A stretch of 64,000 bases of DNA from Cladocopium goreaui. Its lineage: Eukaryota; Sar; Dinophyceae; Suessiales; Symbiodiniaceae. Numbering within the stretch: the stretch's first letter is position 1; each line of letters begins with the position of its first letter. The stretch is from assembly GCA_947184155.2 (NCBI GenBank), contig CAMXCT020003791.1, positions 433,470 to 497,469 of the forward strand, written 5' to 3'. Shown here piece by piece: positions 12,165 to 22,612 of the stretch. The notes beneath the pieces were generated by a model, which saw only the letters and a list, made by a program, of their open reading frames with translations, searched no databases and was not told where the DNA came from. Position numbers and translations under genes: made by a program.

Positions 12165-14076
12165 AATTCTGTCCAATTCAACCTGTGACATATTTTGGAG
12201 AGTTGGGAACTTATCTCACGATGACTGGCACATGTGTGCATTGTACTTCAAATCCCTAGTCAACACTGACCTGCAGTGTTTGGAAGTAAGTCTTGCGACC
12301 GTGCCTTACACTACAATCAGCTACATGTGGCGCTGATGCCGCTCAGGGGGGTTGCTGGAAAAAGGGTCTTCAAGCAGTCACATGCAATTGATGTCAAATC
12401 ACTTTGCGCATCTTACAACATACCCCAATTTTTTTGAGATTCCTACCCTCCCATCTTTTTACACCCGGGGGACCAAGGGCATCTTTCTATCAACTTGCCA
12501 AACAACATGCCAGGTGCCGGGCAAGCTCTTCGCATCGTTGCTGGAGACATTGGCGAAGGAGCCCTGTCCCCAGACAGAAGTTGAAACTGCAACGCTCTGA
12601 GTGTTCTGACATTTGTCTCTGTGAGTGGGGTCCAAAATCTTGGCAGTTGAGGCCCAAATATTTTAACATGTAAACAAGTCCAATTGCCCAAACCCAAACG
12701 AATAGAATCCTTGTTTGGTCATTCCAAGACTGTGGTAAATTCTATTAGCCGCCCAACTTGACAAAGTAGATCTGATTTTAACACATGGGTGTAGCAAAAG
12801 TCAGCTGATTCCAGCTCATAGCGACAGAATGTCCAGCCTCTGCGGTGAACGTTGCCATGGACTGGACGAAAGTCCTGAAGAATTTCTCATGGATTTGTTG
12901 ACGTGCCATCGATCTGATACTCGGTTTCCACAGCCACCAGTTGTATTACAGGGGAAAGTTTATAATCATTGAGGTCTTGATTATTTATTGGGGTCCGTTT
13001 ATGTTGAAAAATGCAATGCACTAACCACTGCAATGACCATATATTTCATGATTCCTTTTCTTTTGTTTTGTGGCCACCACCCAGGAATCAGAAGGGCCAT
13101 TCCCATACCCGTTGTGGAAGTCTACGGAATCCAAAAATGTGTCCAATCATCCGACCAACAGAGTGGTCTCAAAGGCTCCAGTGAAGACTTCTACAACAGT
13201 GGACCAAGTAAAACGTCTACCCCTGAGCTTGCAATCACTCCCAGGCCTTCAGGACATGTTCCATGCCAACGAATGCATTGGCTTCAAGTTGCCACCCCTA
13301 TATGCAAATGTGGGTGCGGTATTTCGTCATGCTGTGAAAACTGTGGAATTACTTCTTCAACGTGAATATCCTTGTATATTCAAGTTGGGGTACACCCACA
13401 ATGCATTGTTTCGTTGGGAGAACCCAGCGTATGGTTATGCGTTGTCACGGGACAAGTGGAGCCACATGTACGTCATTTATATAACCGACGAACCATACAG
13501 CTGCGCGATGCTAGAAGCAGGGCTGATTGAAAAATTTCAAGGAAACTTATCTTATTTCAGTGTTTTTCTGCTTAAATGAATTCGTTTTTTTAATACGCTG
13601 TTTAGTTGGTTTGTTGCCGGAAATACTTCTACATTGCGCGCTGGTGCAAAATTGCACCACTCAGGTAAACAGAGCTGCAGAAATGTTCGAGCTGGCGGAG
13701 ACAGCATCGATACGCGACCCTCTGACTGGAATGCAAGCATGGTTTACATAGTGTACAGATCGTTCAAAGTAAAACCTACTTAGGTACACGGGGGTAAGGC
13801 TTTGGAATATAATATGCATGTCTATCCGGAAAACCCATTTTACTGACGGTTTGTATCATTATTACTAATATCAAATATGACCATATGTGTGGTTCATGTA
13901 TCACGTTTCAGCTCTTGCCCCTGCATGGACTACATGTGAGAACTTGTATCTCGTCCAATTGCTGTGTGCATTTACACGGGGGTTGGTGCGCCACATTTGC
14001 GCTTTCACTATTGCGCCAAGGCATGTCAAAACAATGCGCGGCGGAAGTGCTGATTGTTGCGGATGGAATCAACTAA
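12165..14076 (+). CDS. Gene D: protein with GIY-YIG-like module, multi-exon
   Basis: Supported exons: about 12165-12285 (DDWHMCALYFKSLVNTDLQC, then a clean GTAAGT donor), about 12840-12935 (RCHGLDESPEEFLMDLLTCH), 13085 to about 13540, 13665-13768 and 13912-14076. The 13085 exon reads VFRHAVKTVELLLQREYPCI, then FKLGYTHNALFRWENPAYGY, WSHMYVIYITDEPYSCAMLE and AGLIEKFQ. The next begins KQSCRNVRAGGDSI and ends MVYIVYRSFK. This pattern (FKxGxTHxxxxR, then YVxYI, then a conserved Glu in AMLEAxLI, then CRNxRAGG) is a dinoflagellate-expanded family that resembles the GIY-YIG nuclease fold in motif spacing. The first Tyr-type motif is degenerate, so catalysis cannot be assumed. The last exon reads to AEVLIVADGIN and TAA. 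The exon near 12500 (QALRIVAGDIGEGALS) may also belong. The start is not found. Confidence 0.5.
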
Positions 14077-15967
14077 CGCACACACACACACACTAGTTGG
14101 AGCAATTGGGAAAGTTGCATTGGTGTTTCCAACAGCGTTCACAGGATGCACACATCATGCTCACCAAACATCAATCCAGTTTGCAATGCAGAGTTTCCAA
14201 TTTCATTCTTCCATTGCTGAGGCCACATCATGTGCGGCCGCCATTAGGCAAGCGAGAGGTGTGGTAGCTGATATTGGGGAGGAAGCAGCCAAGAAAAGTC
14301 CTGGTCTTCCCGAATTAGCCCGCTGCCAGCAGTCTACGTCAGAACGTGATGTCCGAAGAGTTGTTGTGAAATACCACCTGTCGGTTCCAATTCCACTGAC
14401 CCAATTGCGGAAAACCCCGGGGACAATGTACCAGGGGGAGATCAATGTGCTGAGCCTCAAAGATTGGATCACTTACATTGTTCAGAACAACGTTTGGCAC
14501 CTACTGGTAGGCCTCATGAAAGCTGATGCCATTCGAGAACGCAAAATCTTGGTAGAGTTCTGGCGACGCTATAGACAGCTGCGGCCTACGCACCCAATTT
14601 TTGAAATGTCTGATGCTGGGAAGGTGGACTTATCCCGCTGTGCACCATGTGTGGTGCATGGCGACGAAGGACGAGGCAGGAAGAAAACTGGATTCCTCGT
14701 CATATCCTATTACAGCTACATAGGATTTGGAACTTCTCAAGCAAACCAAGCGAGGAAAAACAAAGAGTACTTGCGGATGAGGCTGAACTACGGGGGCAGT
14801 TCTCTTCTTCACCGTCTCTTGACGGCTGTACTTCCAAAGATGTTGAAAGATGATGTTGCTCTGAATGACATACTCCAGTTCATTGGGGAAGATGCCAGAG
14901 GCATGCTTTTGGAAGGTGTGAAAAATGCTCAAGGTGACACCTTCCGAGCCTGCATCCTGCAGTGCTGTGGACATTGGCAATGGTTGATCAAGGCAGGTCA
15001 TTTGGTGCGTTCCTACTTGAACGTTGAAAAGCGTCCCAAAAAGGAGGGCGCAAACCCCAAAGGTGTTTGTCACCTTTGTGCTGCTGGGCAGACTGGCGTG
15101 TTTTGGGAACGCTACCGTGGGCTGCGACAACCTCTTTGGTTTCCTACCATGCTTAGCCAAGACCCATTTGGCAGTCAATCAGGTTTGAATCGAATCCCCT
15201 TTTTGCCAAACCAGCAGCCGCTCTTCTACACATTCGATTTGTTTCATTCTTGGCACCTCGGTGTCGGGAAGTCGCTGGTGGCAGGATGCCTAGCAATGGC
15301 GAGCGAGTATATGTGGGCTTCGAATGTCGATGACCGACTGGAGCAACTATCAGGTCTTTTCATGACTTGGTGTGCTGAAAACCATGAATGGGCTTTTTTG
15401 AATTCCTTGACGCGACCAGTTCTGGGCTGGATGGACAAAGGCCAATACCCCAACGGGTATTGGTCAAAGGGGCACACAACCACAACCCTTTGCACATTTT
15501 TTGAGTCGTGGGCTCGCCACCAAGATTTCTCAGGTGATACCCTCATGCAGCTTTCTGTGGAAACTTGCCAGAAGATGAGCAAAGCCATGCGTATCATGTA
15601 CGAGTCCGACGTGTTTCTCCCAAGGCATGCGGCTGGAGAAGTCGCAGCCCTTGGCTTGATGACCATGGAGTGGTACAAAAAGATTGCCACCCAAGCCTTC
15701 CGGGAGGGTAAGGCACTGTTCCCACATATGCCAAAAGGACATAGCATTGATCATATCTTCCACCAACTGCAGATGGATGTTGAGTCTGGAGCGGAGTTCT
15801 GCCTCAATCCGCTGAACCATTCGGTTCAGGTCTCAGAAGATTTCGTTGGCAGGTTGAGCCGTGTGTCGTGGAGAACATCACCTCAACAGGTGATAACTCG
15901 TGTGCTGCAAAGGAATCTTCAGGCAGTCTATCGCCAATGGCGGGACCATGGGTTCATCAGGGAGTAA
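14063..15967 (+). CDS. Gene E: intronless 634-aa ORF, possible transposase-derived family
   Basis: The longest uninterrupted reading frame of the first 30 kb: ATG at 14063 (a second ATG at 14186 is equally plausible), TAA at 15965-15967. Blocks I recognise from a large dinoflagellate family are a CHLC pair (GVCHLCAAGQTG), FYTFDLFHSWHLGVGK, then a C-terminus reading EDFVGRLSRVSWRTSP and RVLQRNLQAVYRQW. The DLFHSWHLG block recalls the DxMHNLFLG signature of CACTA/Plavaka-type DDE transposases, and the upstream Cys pair would suit a zinc-binding insert. No other catalytic acid can be assigned by eye. It overlaps the last codons of gene D by 14 bp in another frame. A long single exon among genes of 60-100 bp exons fits a mobile or retroposed origin. 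It is intact, with no stop or frameshift, so it may be recently inserted or maintained. Confidence 0.6.
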   Translation: MESTNAHTHTLVGAIGKVALVFPTAFTGCTHHAHQTSIQFAMQSFQFHSSIAEATSCAAAIRQARGVVADIGEEAAKKSPGLPELARCQQSTSERDVRRVVVKYHLSVPIPLTQLRKTPGTMYQGEINVLSLKDWITYIVQNNVWHLLVGLMKADAIRERKILVEFWRRYRQLRPTHPIFEMSDAGKVDLSRCAPCVVHGDEGRGRKKTGFLVISYYSYIGFGTSQANQARKNKEYLRMRLNYGGSSLLHRLLTAVLPKMLKDDVALNDILQFIGEDARGMLLEGVKNAQGDTFRACILQCCGHWQWLIKAGHLVRSYLNVEKRPKKEGANPKGVCHLCAAGQTGVFWERYRGLRQPLWFPTMLSQDPFGSQSGLNRIPFLPNQQPLFYTFDLFHSWHLGVGKSLVAGCLAMASEYMWASNVDDRLEQLSGLFMTWCAENHEWAFLNSLTRPVLGWMDKGQYPNGYWSKGHTTTTLCTFFESWARHQDFSGDTLMQLSVETCQKMSKAMRIMYESDVFLPRHAAGEVAALGLMTMEWYKKIATQAFREGKALFPHMPKGHSIDHIFHQLQMDVESGAEFCLNPLNHSVQVSEDFVGRLSRVSWRTSPQQVITRVLQRNLQAVYRQWRDHGFIRE

Positions 15968-16550
15968 GGCAGCATGAAGCGGTGGTTGAAAATGTGCTTG
16001 GTGCACGCGCACTTGGATGGTAGCCTTTGGATTGGTTTTATTCTCGGATAGGTCTTGGTGAATTTGTTTGTGATGTTTGGTTGATGATCTGTGCAAGTTG
16101 TGCTGTCCATGCAAGGGGCAAGCACTGATATATAGAATACATGCATTTGTATATGCAGTAAGATGTATATATGTGCGGGTTATATCTATCATGTTGGATT
16201 TCAATGAAACCATCTGAAACATGGAATCCCAGGAATTCCAAAACCCCGGGTTTTCCGCGAAGACCCCGGCTTTTAGTATGGGACCTACGTTTTTAAAGGT
16301 TTTAGATTTTCAAGGTATATATATATATACATACATTGGTATAATGGTGTATCCTGATTAGTGTGGTGGGTCGCTTTTGTAGTTTTTTTGAAATAATTCA
16401 GGATCAGGGTAAATGATTGGGTGGGTCGGTTTTGTAGAATTTGTTTTTTGGTGTATTTTTCAGTGTTTTCATTTTTCATTTTTTGTTGTAGTTTTTAAAA
16501 AACAAAATTACTAATTTTGTAGTTTTTTGTTTTTTTCATGAACCATATTG
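15968..16550. other. AT-rich intergenic region
   Basis: Contains a TATA microsatellite near 16315-16335 and T-rich stretches. A GGGTTTTCCGCGAAGACCCC element near 16246 resembles the spacer inside the repeats at 7946-8090. Nothing coding is seen. Confidence 0.4.
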
Positions 16551-16555
16551 ATCCT

Positions 16556-17035
16556 GAATAATGTGTTTGTTGTGGTGGCCCTCTATTGTGTCCGGCTGTT
16601 GTTGAAGAAACATTTTTTTAAGGATAATTATGGCCCATCAGCAATAATTAATTGATTATATAGGATGCCTTATTAAAACCCTATTAAAAACAGCACTCAA
16701 ACAATTTTTCAAGGGGGTAGTCCATGAGCAACCCTGGTCCTCAATAGTATGTTTGTTGTGGTGGTCCTCTATTGTGTCCAGCTGCTGCCTAAGGTGAAAA
16801 TTTTCAAACATGCCTTTTACATGTTCCTTTGCTAAAGTTGTTTTCTTTTACTTTCTTAGTTTCATTTAGAATTCTCAGAAATGCCCAATTTCCCAAAATA
16901 TCTGATGCCTTATTAAAACCCAATTAAAGAAAAAAACAGCATCCAACCATTTTTCAAGGGGGTAGTCCATGAGCAACCCTGATCCTCAATAGTATGTTTT
17001 TTTGTGGTGGTCCTCTATTGTGTCCAGCTTTTTTT
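16556..17035 (+). repeat. Three diverged direct copies upstream of the LINE
   Basis: Three copies of a GATCCTCAATAGTATG / TGGTCCTCTATTGTGTCCAG block start near 16550, 16738 and 16980. The last two are preceded by a shared stretch (ATGCCTTATTAAAACCC, then TTTTTCAAGGGGGTAGTCC, then ATGAGCAACCCT) starting at 16664 and 16905, giving a period of about 241 bp. This tandem block lies immediately 5' of the decayed retrotransposon and could be its 5' UTR monomers, though this is inference. Confidence 0.7.
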
Positions 17036-17520
17036 GGAAGTATTTTTTTCCAAAATCATTCTCTCCTTTCCTTTTCCTTTCCTTTGCTAATATTTTTCTC
17101 TTTTTCCCGAATGCGTAGCAAGGGTTCCCGTTTCACTCTGGGGGTCTGGGGGCTGAAGGTGTGTTCGCTCGACGTTGCGTTTACGTCCGCGACCGTTCGC
17201 AACCGTCCGCAACCGTCCGCAACCGTTGCCTGGAAACACCCAAATCCCTTTTCATCCGAGTGGACTGATCAATGTGCCCAGGAACGCCGCGAAACAAATG
17301 AAGCATGGCACCTCTGGCTTGACCGTGCCTTTAATGTCTCATCTTGCACCCAGCCATATACGCCTGCATCCTGCGCGGTCCTCCCGGCCCACAGCATGAC
17401 CGAGATCAAATCTTTGCGCAGACGCGCCCCATGCGCCAACTGGTCGCCGCTGCTGATGCCAACGGGTAGACCCATGATGCCCATTCCCATTATGAATCTT
17501 GCGAGGCCACCCTGGCCAAC

Positions 17521-19014
17521 ATGGTGGCCGCCAAGCGGACTGCCGCGCTTGACCATTGGCGTGCCCGTATGCGAGACATGCAGTGTGCAGCCCGCTGGGT
17601 CCGGCACAGCGATCTGCCTTCCCCTTGTTTCCTTAACAGCGATGGCTCCCCTGCCATGAACCCCAAAGAGCAAGGTCATGCCATTTCTAGGGAGCGGATG
17701 CCTCGCTGGACAGAGTCCCCAGAGGCTGCCTTGCCTGCCCAGCTGAATCAGGCTCAAGTATTTGCTGCATCCTTAGCATCCGAGGCCACCCCATTCATGG
17801 CTCCGCCAGTTTGCAGCTTTGCGCACCAGCGCGGCCAGTTTGGATGGTTTGACATTTCAACACTTTCGGAGTTTAGACCAAATTTATCTACAAGCCCTGG
17901 CAGATTTTTTCACTGCCCTGGACCTAGGCATGCCACTCCCCAGTTCCTGGTCACAAGTCCGGCTGGTGTGCATCCCCAAAGAAGACGGAGGTACCCGACC
18001 CTTGGCGGTGCTCCTCGTTGTATACAGAATGTGGGCATCCCGGGCAGCCCGAATTTTGGCTGAGTGGTGCAAACCTTGGTTCCTTCCACAGTTGATCGGA
18101 GGCCTGCGAGGCAGCCCTCCTGCTTCAGCCACGGCGAACTTAGTTTCAGCTTATTTGGCTTCTGCCTATTCTAAGAAAGAATTTCTTGCTGGCGCTTGCC
18201 TGGATACAGTCAGATGTTTTGATTCCATCAGCCTATATAGTCTCGAATTGTTGTGCAATACATGCCACGCCCCACAATTTGTCTTGAACATCTTGCAACG
18301 TTAGCATACCCTGCAACGGCACGTTTGGACGCCAGATGGGCCCACGGGAGTTGTCATTCACCTTACCAGACAGAAAGGCATGGGATCCAGTTGCCCCATG
18401 GGCATTAAACTTGGTCATGGCTGCTTGGATCCGGGGCCTGCCATCCCTCACATTATGTCGTGTTTACCTTGATGACAGCTGCCTGCTTGACACACGTGTT
18501 GCTCGCCTGTCTTGCGCCCTGGATTACACCAGTATCTTTGATGCAGCATTCGGCATGTCGGTACACCCACAGAAATCATGTAGATTCATTCTACACTTGG
18601 CATACCAATGAAGCATTTCAGGGATCTTGGCGCGCTCTCCCCCTTAAGGGAACCTTGAAATATCTAGGTGTTCAACTTGAAACCACGGCCAATAGTCCAT
18701 ACATGATAGGCGCTGCCAGGACCGCAGCCCTCACAGCGAAGATTGAACGTGCCCGCCTCTTGCCGGAGCCCAATGTCCGCAGAGCACTTCTCGCTAGCTA
18801 CATGTCTGAACTGTATGCTGAAGGTGTAGGCATCACTGTTTCGACTGCCAGAAAGTTGACCGCAGTTGTTTGTCAAGCCTGGTTGGGTCCCACATTGCAC
18901 CCAGAAATCATATGCGTAGTGAGTGTTGCCATCACTCTTGGCCTCCTAGGACCCTTACATAGATTAGCACCCACCATAGTCCAGTGCTACAATATCCCTA
19001 CCACCTTAGAATAA
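17521..19014 (+). pseudogene. Decayed non-LTR retrotransposon (reverse transcriptase)
   Basis: Reverse-transcriptase motifs are visible in order but in three different frames. 17521-17810 carries the linker typical upstream of the RT (LDHWRARMRDMQCAARWVRH). 17819-18304 holds VCIPKEDGGTRPLAVLLVVY and the motif A region (CLDTVRCFDSIS). 18336-18611 holds RVYLDDSCLL, where the usual YxDD acids are retained, and HPQKSC. 18460-19014 holds GTLKYLGVQLETT. Frameshifts lie near 18304-18360 and 18600, so no single RT can be made. No endonuclease or RNase H domain is recognisable. The usual Gly-Cys-Pro motif B is split over the frameshift. Dinoflagellate genomes carry many such LINE relics. The 5' boundary may extend to about 17100. 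Confidence 0.75.
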
Positions 19015-19220
19015 AAATTGAGGGGGGCGTACCGTCTATGTTTTGATTTTTTCACCAAAAAAAGTAAAAAAAACACAAATAATGGACTTTTAATATTTTT
19101 TTGAAACATCCAGATCATAGTGGATATAGGTTGTGTGCGTATATACATGTATGGTAATATTGGCAAATGTTGATATATATATATAATAGATACTGATATT
19201 CTTCATAACTCCCCCCCAAA

Positions 19221-19492
19221 CATTAAAGGGCCATAAATAATGATGAAGCCAAACGTTGCTCCGGAGCACTCTGGACACTGGGTTTTGCTGAACAAATTGC
19301 TTGATTGAAAACACATAAACTGACTGGTGTGGCGAGCTCCCCCGCGTACTCTTGTCAAGCCACATGCTGGTGCGGGTTTTCGCGGCATGGCAACAGGTCC
19401 CAAACATTAAAGGGCCACAAATAATGATGAAGCATGATGAAGCCAAACATTGCTCCGGAGCACTTTGGACATTGGGTTTTGCTGAACAAATT
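19221..19492 (+). repeat. Direct repeat pair of about 90 bp
   Basis: Near-identical copies at about 19219-19310 and 19402-19492. Both read CATTAAAGGGCCA, AAATAATGATGAAGC, TTGCTCCGGAGCACT and GGGTTTTGCTGAACAAATTG. The second carries a short internal duplication of ATGATGAAGC. The copies are about 183 bp apart and lie directly 3' of the LINE relic, so one may mark its 3' end or a separate short element. Confidence 0.75.
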
Positions 19493-19499
19493 GCCTGTT

Positions 19500-20130
19500 T
19501 GTAGTTATCCGTATTTGCATTGTCTATATTCTGTCAATATGTATTGAACCTCTTTCATCTAGATAAAACTATTGTTGGGATGATGATAACGTGATATTAA
19601 TAGGATGATCATTCATTAGATGTTTTGGTGGCCGTGGGATAATTATCAATGATATATGCAAGGATGTCTTGGATACGTTTGGGCTGGAAAATAGATTGGT
19701 ATATCTTGGTATTCAACAATGTATTGCGCGTTGTTGTCTTATCAAAAATATGGACCACTTTGCATTGATACAATAGTTTAGTATTGTTTTGATGGAAAAT
19801 CTAGGCCTGACTAAGAATTTGATTTTGTCTTGCATGAAATGACTGTATGGGATTTAGTTTGCGTAATGCAATCAGGCATTCTGCACTTAAAAACGAGGTG
19901 TAATATGATATGTTCTTCTAAAGTTCTGCAGTATCCATCAGGGAGCCAGGTGGGTGTGAATGGTTATGAGTCGACTATCTGGACGAATCTGGTAGAGGTA
20001 TTTTGCGATTTTGCGGGGCAATTGGCTTTTCAAATGTTGGATTTGGTATGTTCAAAATTTCAAAGGACAATCTGCCAATCTTTGATTTTGAGACAATCTG
20101 GGTCGTGGATTTCGATTGGAATTTAGCAAG
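19500..20130. other. Intergenic, nothing recognised
   Basis: AT-rich sequence with no frame of convincing composition and no repeats visible at this scale. The open + frame around 19830-20126 has no family resemblance. Confidence 0.4.
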
Positions 20131-20136
20131 CGCAAA

Positions 20137-20328
20137 AGGGTGACCTTTTGGACCAAAAGCTCGCCCCTGGGATATTCTGCTATTTTTTCCTAGCAGAAGA
20201 TTATCCCGCAGAATATCCCAAATGGTGACCTTTTCGTCCAAAAGGTCATCCCTGGAGATATTCTGCACCTTTTTTTTTGCAAGTCCTAGCCGCAAATTAT
20301 CCTGCAGATTATTCCCAGGGGTGACCAT
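20137..20328. repeat. Two tandem imperfect palindromes (GGTGACCTTTT type)
   Basis: Two consecutive units (about 20137-20223 and 20224-20328). Each starts GGTGACCTTTT.G.CCAAAAG and a CCCTGG.GATATTCTGC block, and ends in its inverse (GCAGA.TATTCCCA). The first has a perfect 13-bp stem, TGGGATATTCTGC at 20168 pairing with GCAGAATATCCCA at 20208. Such a foldback unit could be a small non-autonomous DNA transposon or a structural satellite; nothing coding is present. Confidence 0.7.
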
Positions 20329-20522
20329 TTCAAACACTAAATCATTCATTTGCATTTCATACACTTGTCGCATAACAAAAATACAGTTGCTGGTATTACT
20401 ACCCCCCCATCAACATATTTTTCATAGGGGGTTGCGAACTATGATGTTACTCCATCTCCTGGAATAGAGTTGGCATGCGGCATGTGAGGGCCAAACAGCC
20501 CTGCTTGAAGACTGAAGCGGAG

Positions 20523-20670
20523 AGTAGCTAGCATCGAACTAACTGCGCGGTTCTCCAATCTGGATCAAGAAGTCGCGATGCAAGGCGCAATGCAGAGTAA
20601 CTAGCATCGAACTAACTGCGCGGTTCTCCAATCTGGACCAAGAAGCCGCGATGCAAGGCGCAATGCAGGG
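20523..20670 (+). repeat. 73-bp tandem duplication
   Basis: Two adjacent copies with a 73-bp offset (GCATCGAACTAACTGCGCGG starts at 20531 and again at 20604) and very few mismatches. A GCGATGCAAGGCGCAATGCA stretch ends each copy. Confidence 0.85.
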
Positions 20671-21660
20671 CGCGATGCAAACATCTTTCGGATAGAATCT
20701 TTGGGTACACCCAAACCGTTGCAGCCCCGTGGTTCAGGCGGATTCATCAGTGGCTTTCTCTTCCGCAGCGTCAAGCTGCCTGTGGCGGCCTCAATATTTC
20801 AGGAAACCTCTATATAACATTGGGGTGAAGAACCGGGCAAATGTTCCCTCTTAAAATCTGGCTGGGCATGAGCTTCTTGAAACAGTGATTCCATGGGGAT
20901 TTACTAGTTAGTCACCACCTTTGTCCAGGACTTGTTGCAGCTGCGTTTCTTACGAGCTCGCCATGTGCAGGCGATCCTTGACTGCAGGGGCGCCGAAGTG
21001 TTTTGTTTGGTTCAATGGGTTGGGTTCTACAATTGCAAATGAGGGCTGGAACCGATTTCTTCATGGTTCAAGTTGGTGGACCTATGTTCAACTGTTTTGG
21101 GTATGGCATGTCCCATCAGCAGGATGTGATTCGAAATGCTGCGCTGAGATTTTTGCAAGCACTCTGTGTCTGGGGTCATATTCCCAGTCCCAATCCCCTG
21201 CATTGATCCATTGTATGGCTGACAGCCTCCTAGAGGCTGCGTTGACGACAGAACCAAGCTTGATGAATGATTTTCAATGATGTGCAATGTTGCCATGACA
21301 TGGAGAAAGGCGCGAATCCTGATTTTGCCGAACGGCTTGATTTGCGCGTTGGTAGTTAGGCGCGATGTGCTGCGGGCCGCTGAACGCGATGCAAAGCGGC
21401 TGTTCCATGTGGACCTGGACCACGGCCGCATCAGCGCCAATCAAGGTCATTCCAGTGCCCTCGCCGAGGCCCTCGAGATTTGCGGATTCTACCATTTCTC
21501 GTCTAGTTGGTGTCCTCTTGTGGCTGGAAGCTGCTGTTATCATGCATCCGTGGGCAGGTGCTGTCAGATGAGGCCTTTCTGGCGCCGATTGAGCGGGCAG
21601 AGGAGTTGCCAGTTTGCATCTCGTCTTGCACTTGTCCTCACCAGGTCTTGAGAGTTAGGT
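20671..21660. other. Region with weak open frames only
   Basis: The + frames at 20921-21280 and 21277-21651 are open. The second has a fairly coding-like middle (RRDVLRAAERDAKRLFHVDL, DHGRISANQGHSSALAEALE) but no recognisable domain, splice context or ATG support. They may be remnants of a gene or element. I do not call a gene. Confidence 0.3.
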
Positions 21661-21663
21661 GCA

Positions 21664-22118
21664 CGGTGGAAGCAGGTGCAATTTAGGTGCCATCCAAACT
21701 ATGGTTCATACTACTTTCTTTACCATTTTGTCTGACGATGGTGATTGTGAAGTGAATTTGTTTGGACAGTGGGAGAAGTATCTGCATCGCAAGCTTGGAA
21801 TTTGAATTGACACCTTGCTTTCTTAAGCTCGCTTGCTGAGATGACGGTATCAGAGATGCAACGATCACTTGCTGTTGTGTTTGCTGTAACATCCTTGAGC
21901 GGTAATCACACAAACGAATTGTATGGCCTGGTTTTGAATTTCAAAGATCAGCCTCATTATTTTGGTGGAAGCAGGTGCAATTTAGATGCCATCCAAACTG
22001 TGGTTCAGACTACTTTGTCTACCATTTTACCTGACGATGGTGATTGTGAAGTGAATTGTCTGGGCAGTGGGAAAAGTGCCCGTATCGCAGTCTTGGAATT
22101 CGGAATTCGACACCTTGC
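21664..22118 (+). repeat. Direct repeat pair of about 150 bp, offset about 297 bp
   Basis: Copies at about 21667-21817 and 21964-22117 share GTGGAAGCAGGTGCAATTTA, GACGATGGTGATTGTGAAGT and GACACCTTGCT, with scattered substitutions and one or two small indels. Both can be read as short peptides but neither keeps a long frame. Likely a duplicated fragment of an old element or exon. Confidence 0.75.
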
Positions 22119-22202
22119 TCGTAACTATTCCCCACATTGACGTGTGGGGTTTTTGTTTTTAGTTCTGTATCCGCCTTCCTCCGCCTCCCGCCTGCGCCTC
22201 CC

Positions 22203-22608
22203 GTCCTCCTCTTCCCTCACCCACCTCACTCACTCACTCACTCACCCACCCACCCCACTCACTCACTCACACTCTCAACCTCACTCACCCACCTCACTCA
22301 CCCTCACCCACCTCACCTCACCCACCTCACTCACCCACCTCACTCACTCACCTCACTCACCCACCTCACTCACTCACTCACTCACTCACTCACTCACTCA
22401 CTCTCCCACACACTCACACTCCTCACTCACTCACACTCCTCACTCACACCACACTCACTCACTCACACACTGACTCACTCTGACTCACACACTGACTCAC
22501 ACACTGACTCACACACTGACTCACACACTGACTCACACAGTGACTCACTCACTCACTCACTCACACACACACTCACTCACTCACTCACTCACTCACTCAC
22601 TCCCCTGC
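22203..22608. repeat. TCAC/ACTC microsatellite block
   Basis: About 400 bp of CTCACTCACTCAC with CACC and CACTGA variants. It gives long artefactual open frames of His, Ser, Leu and Thr; these are not genes. Confidence 0.95.
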
Positions 22609-22612
22609 TTTT

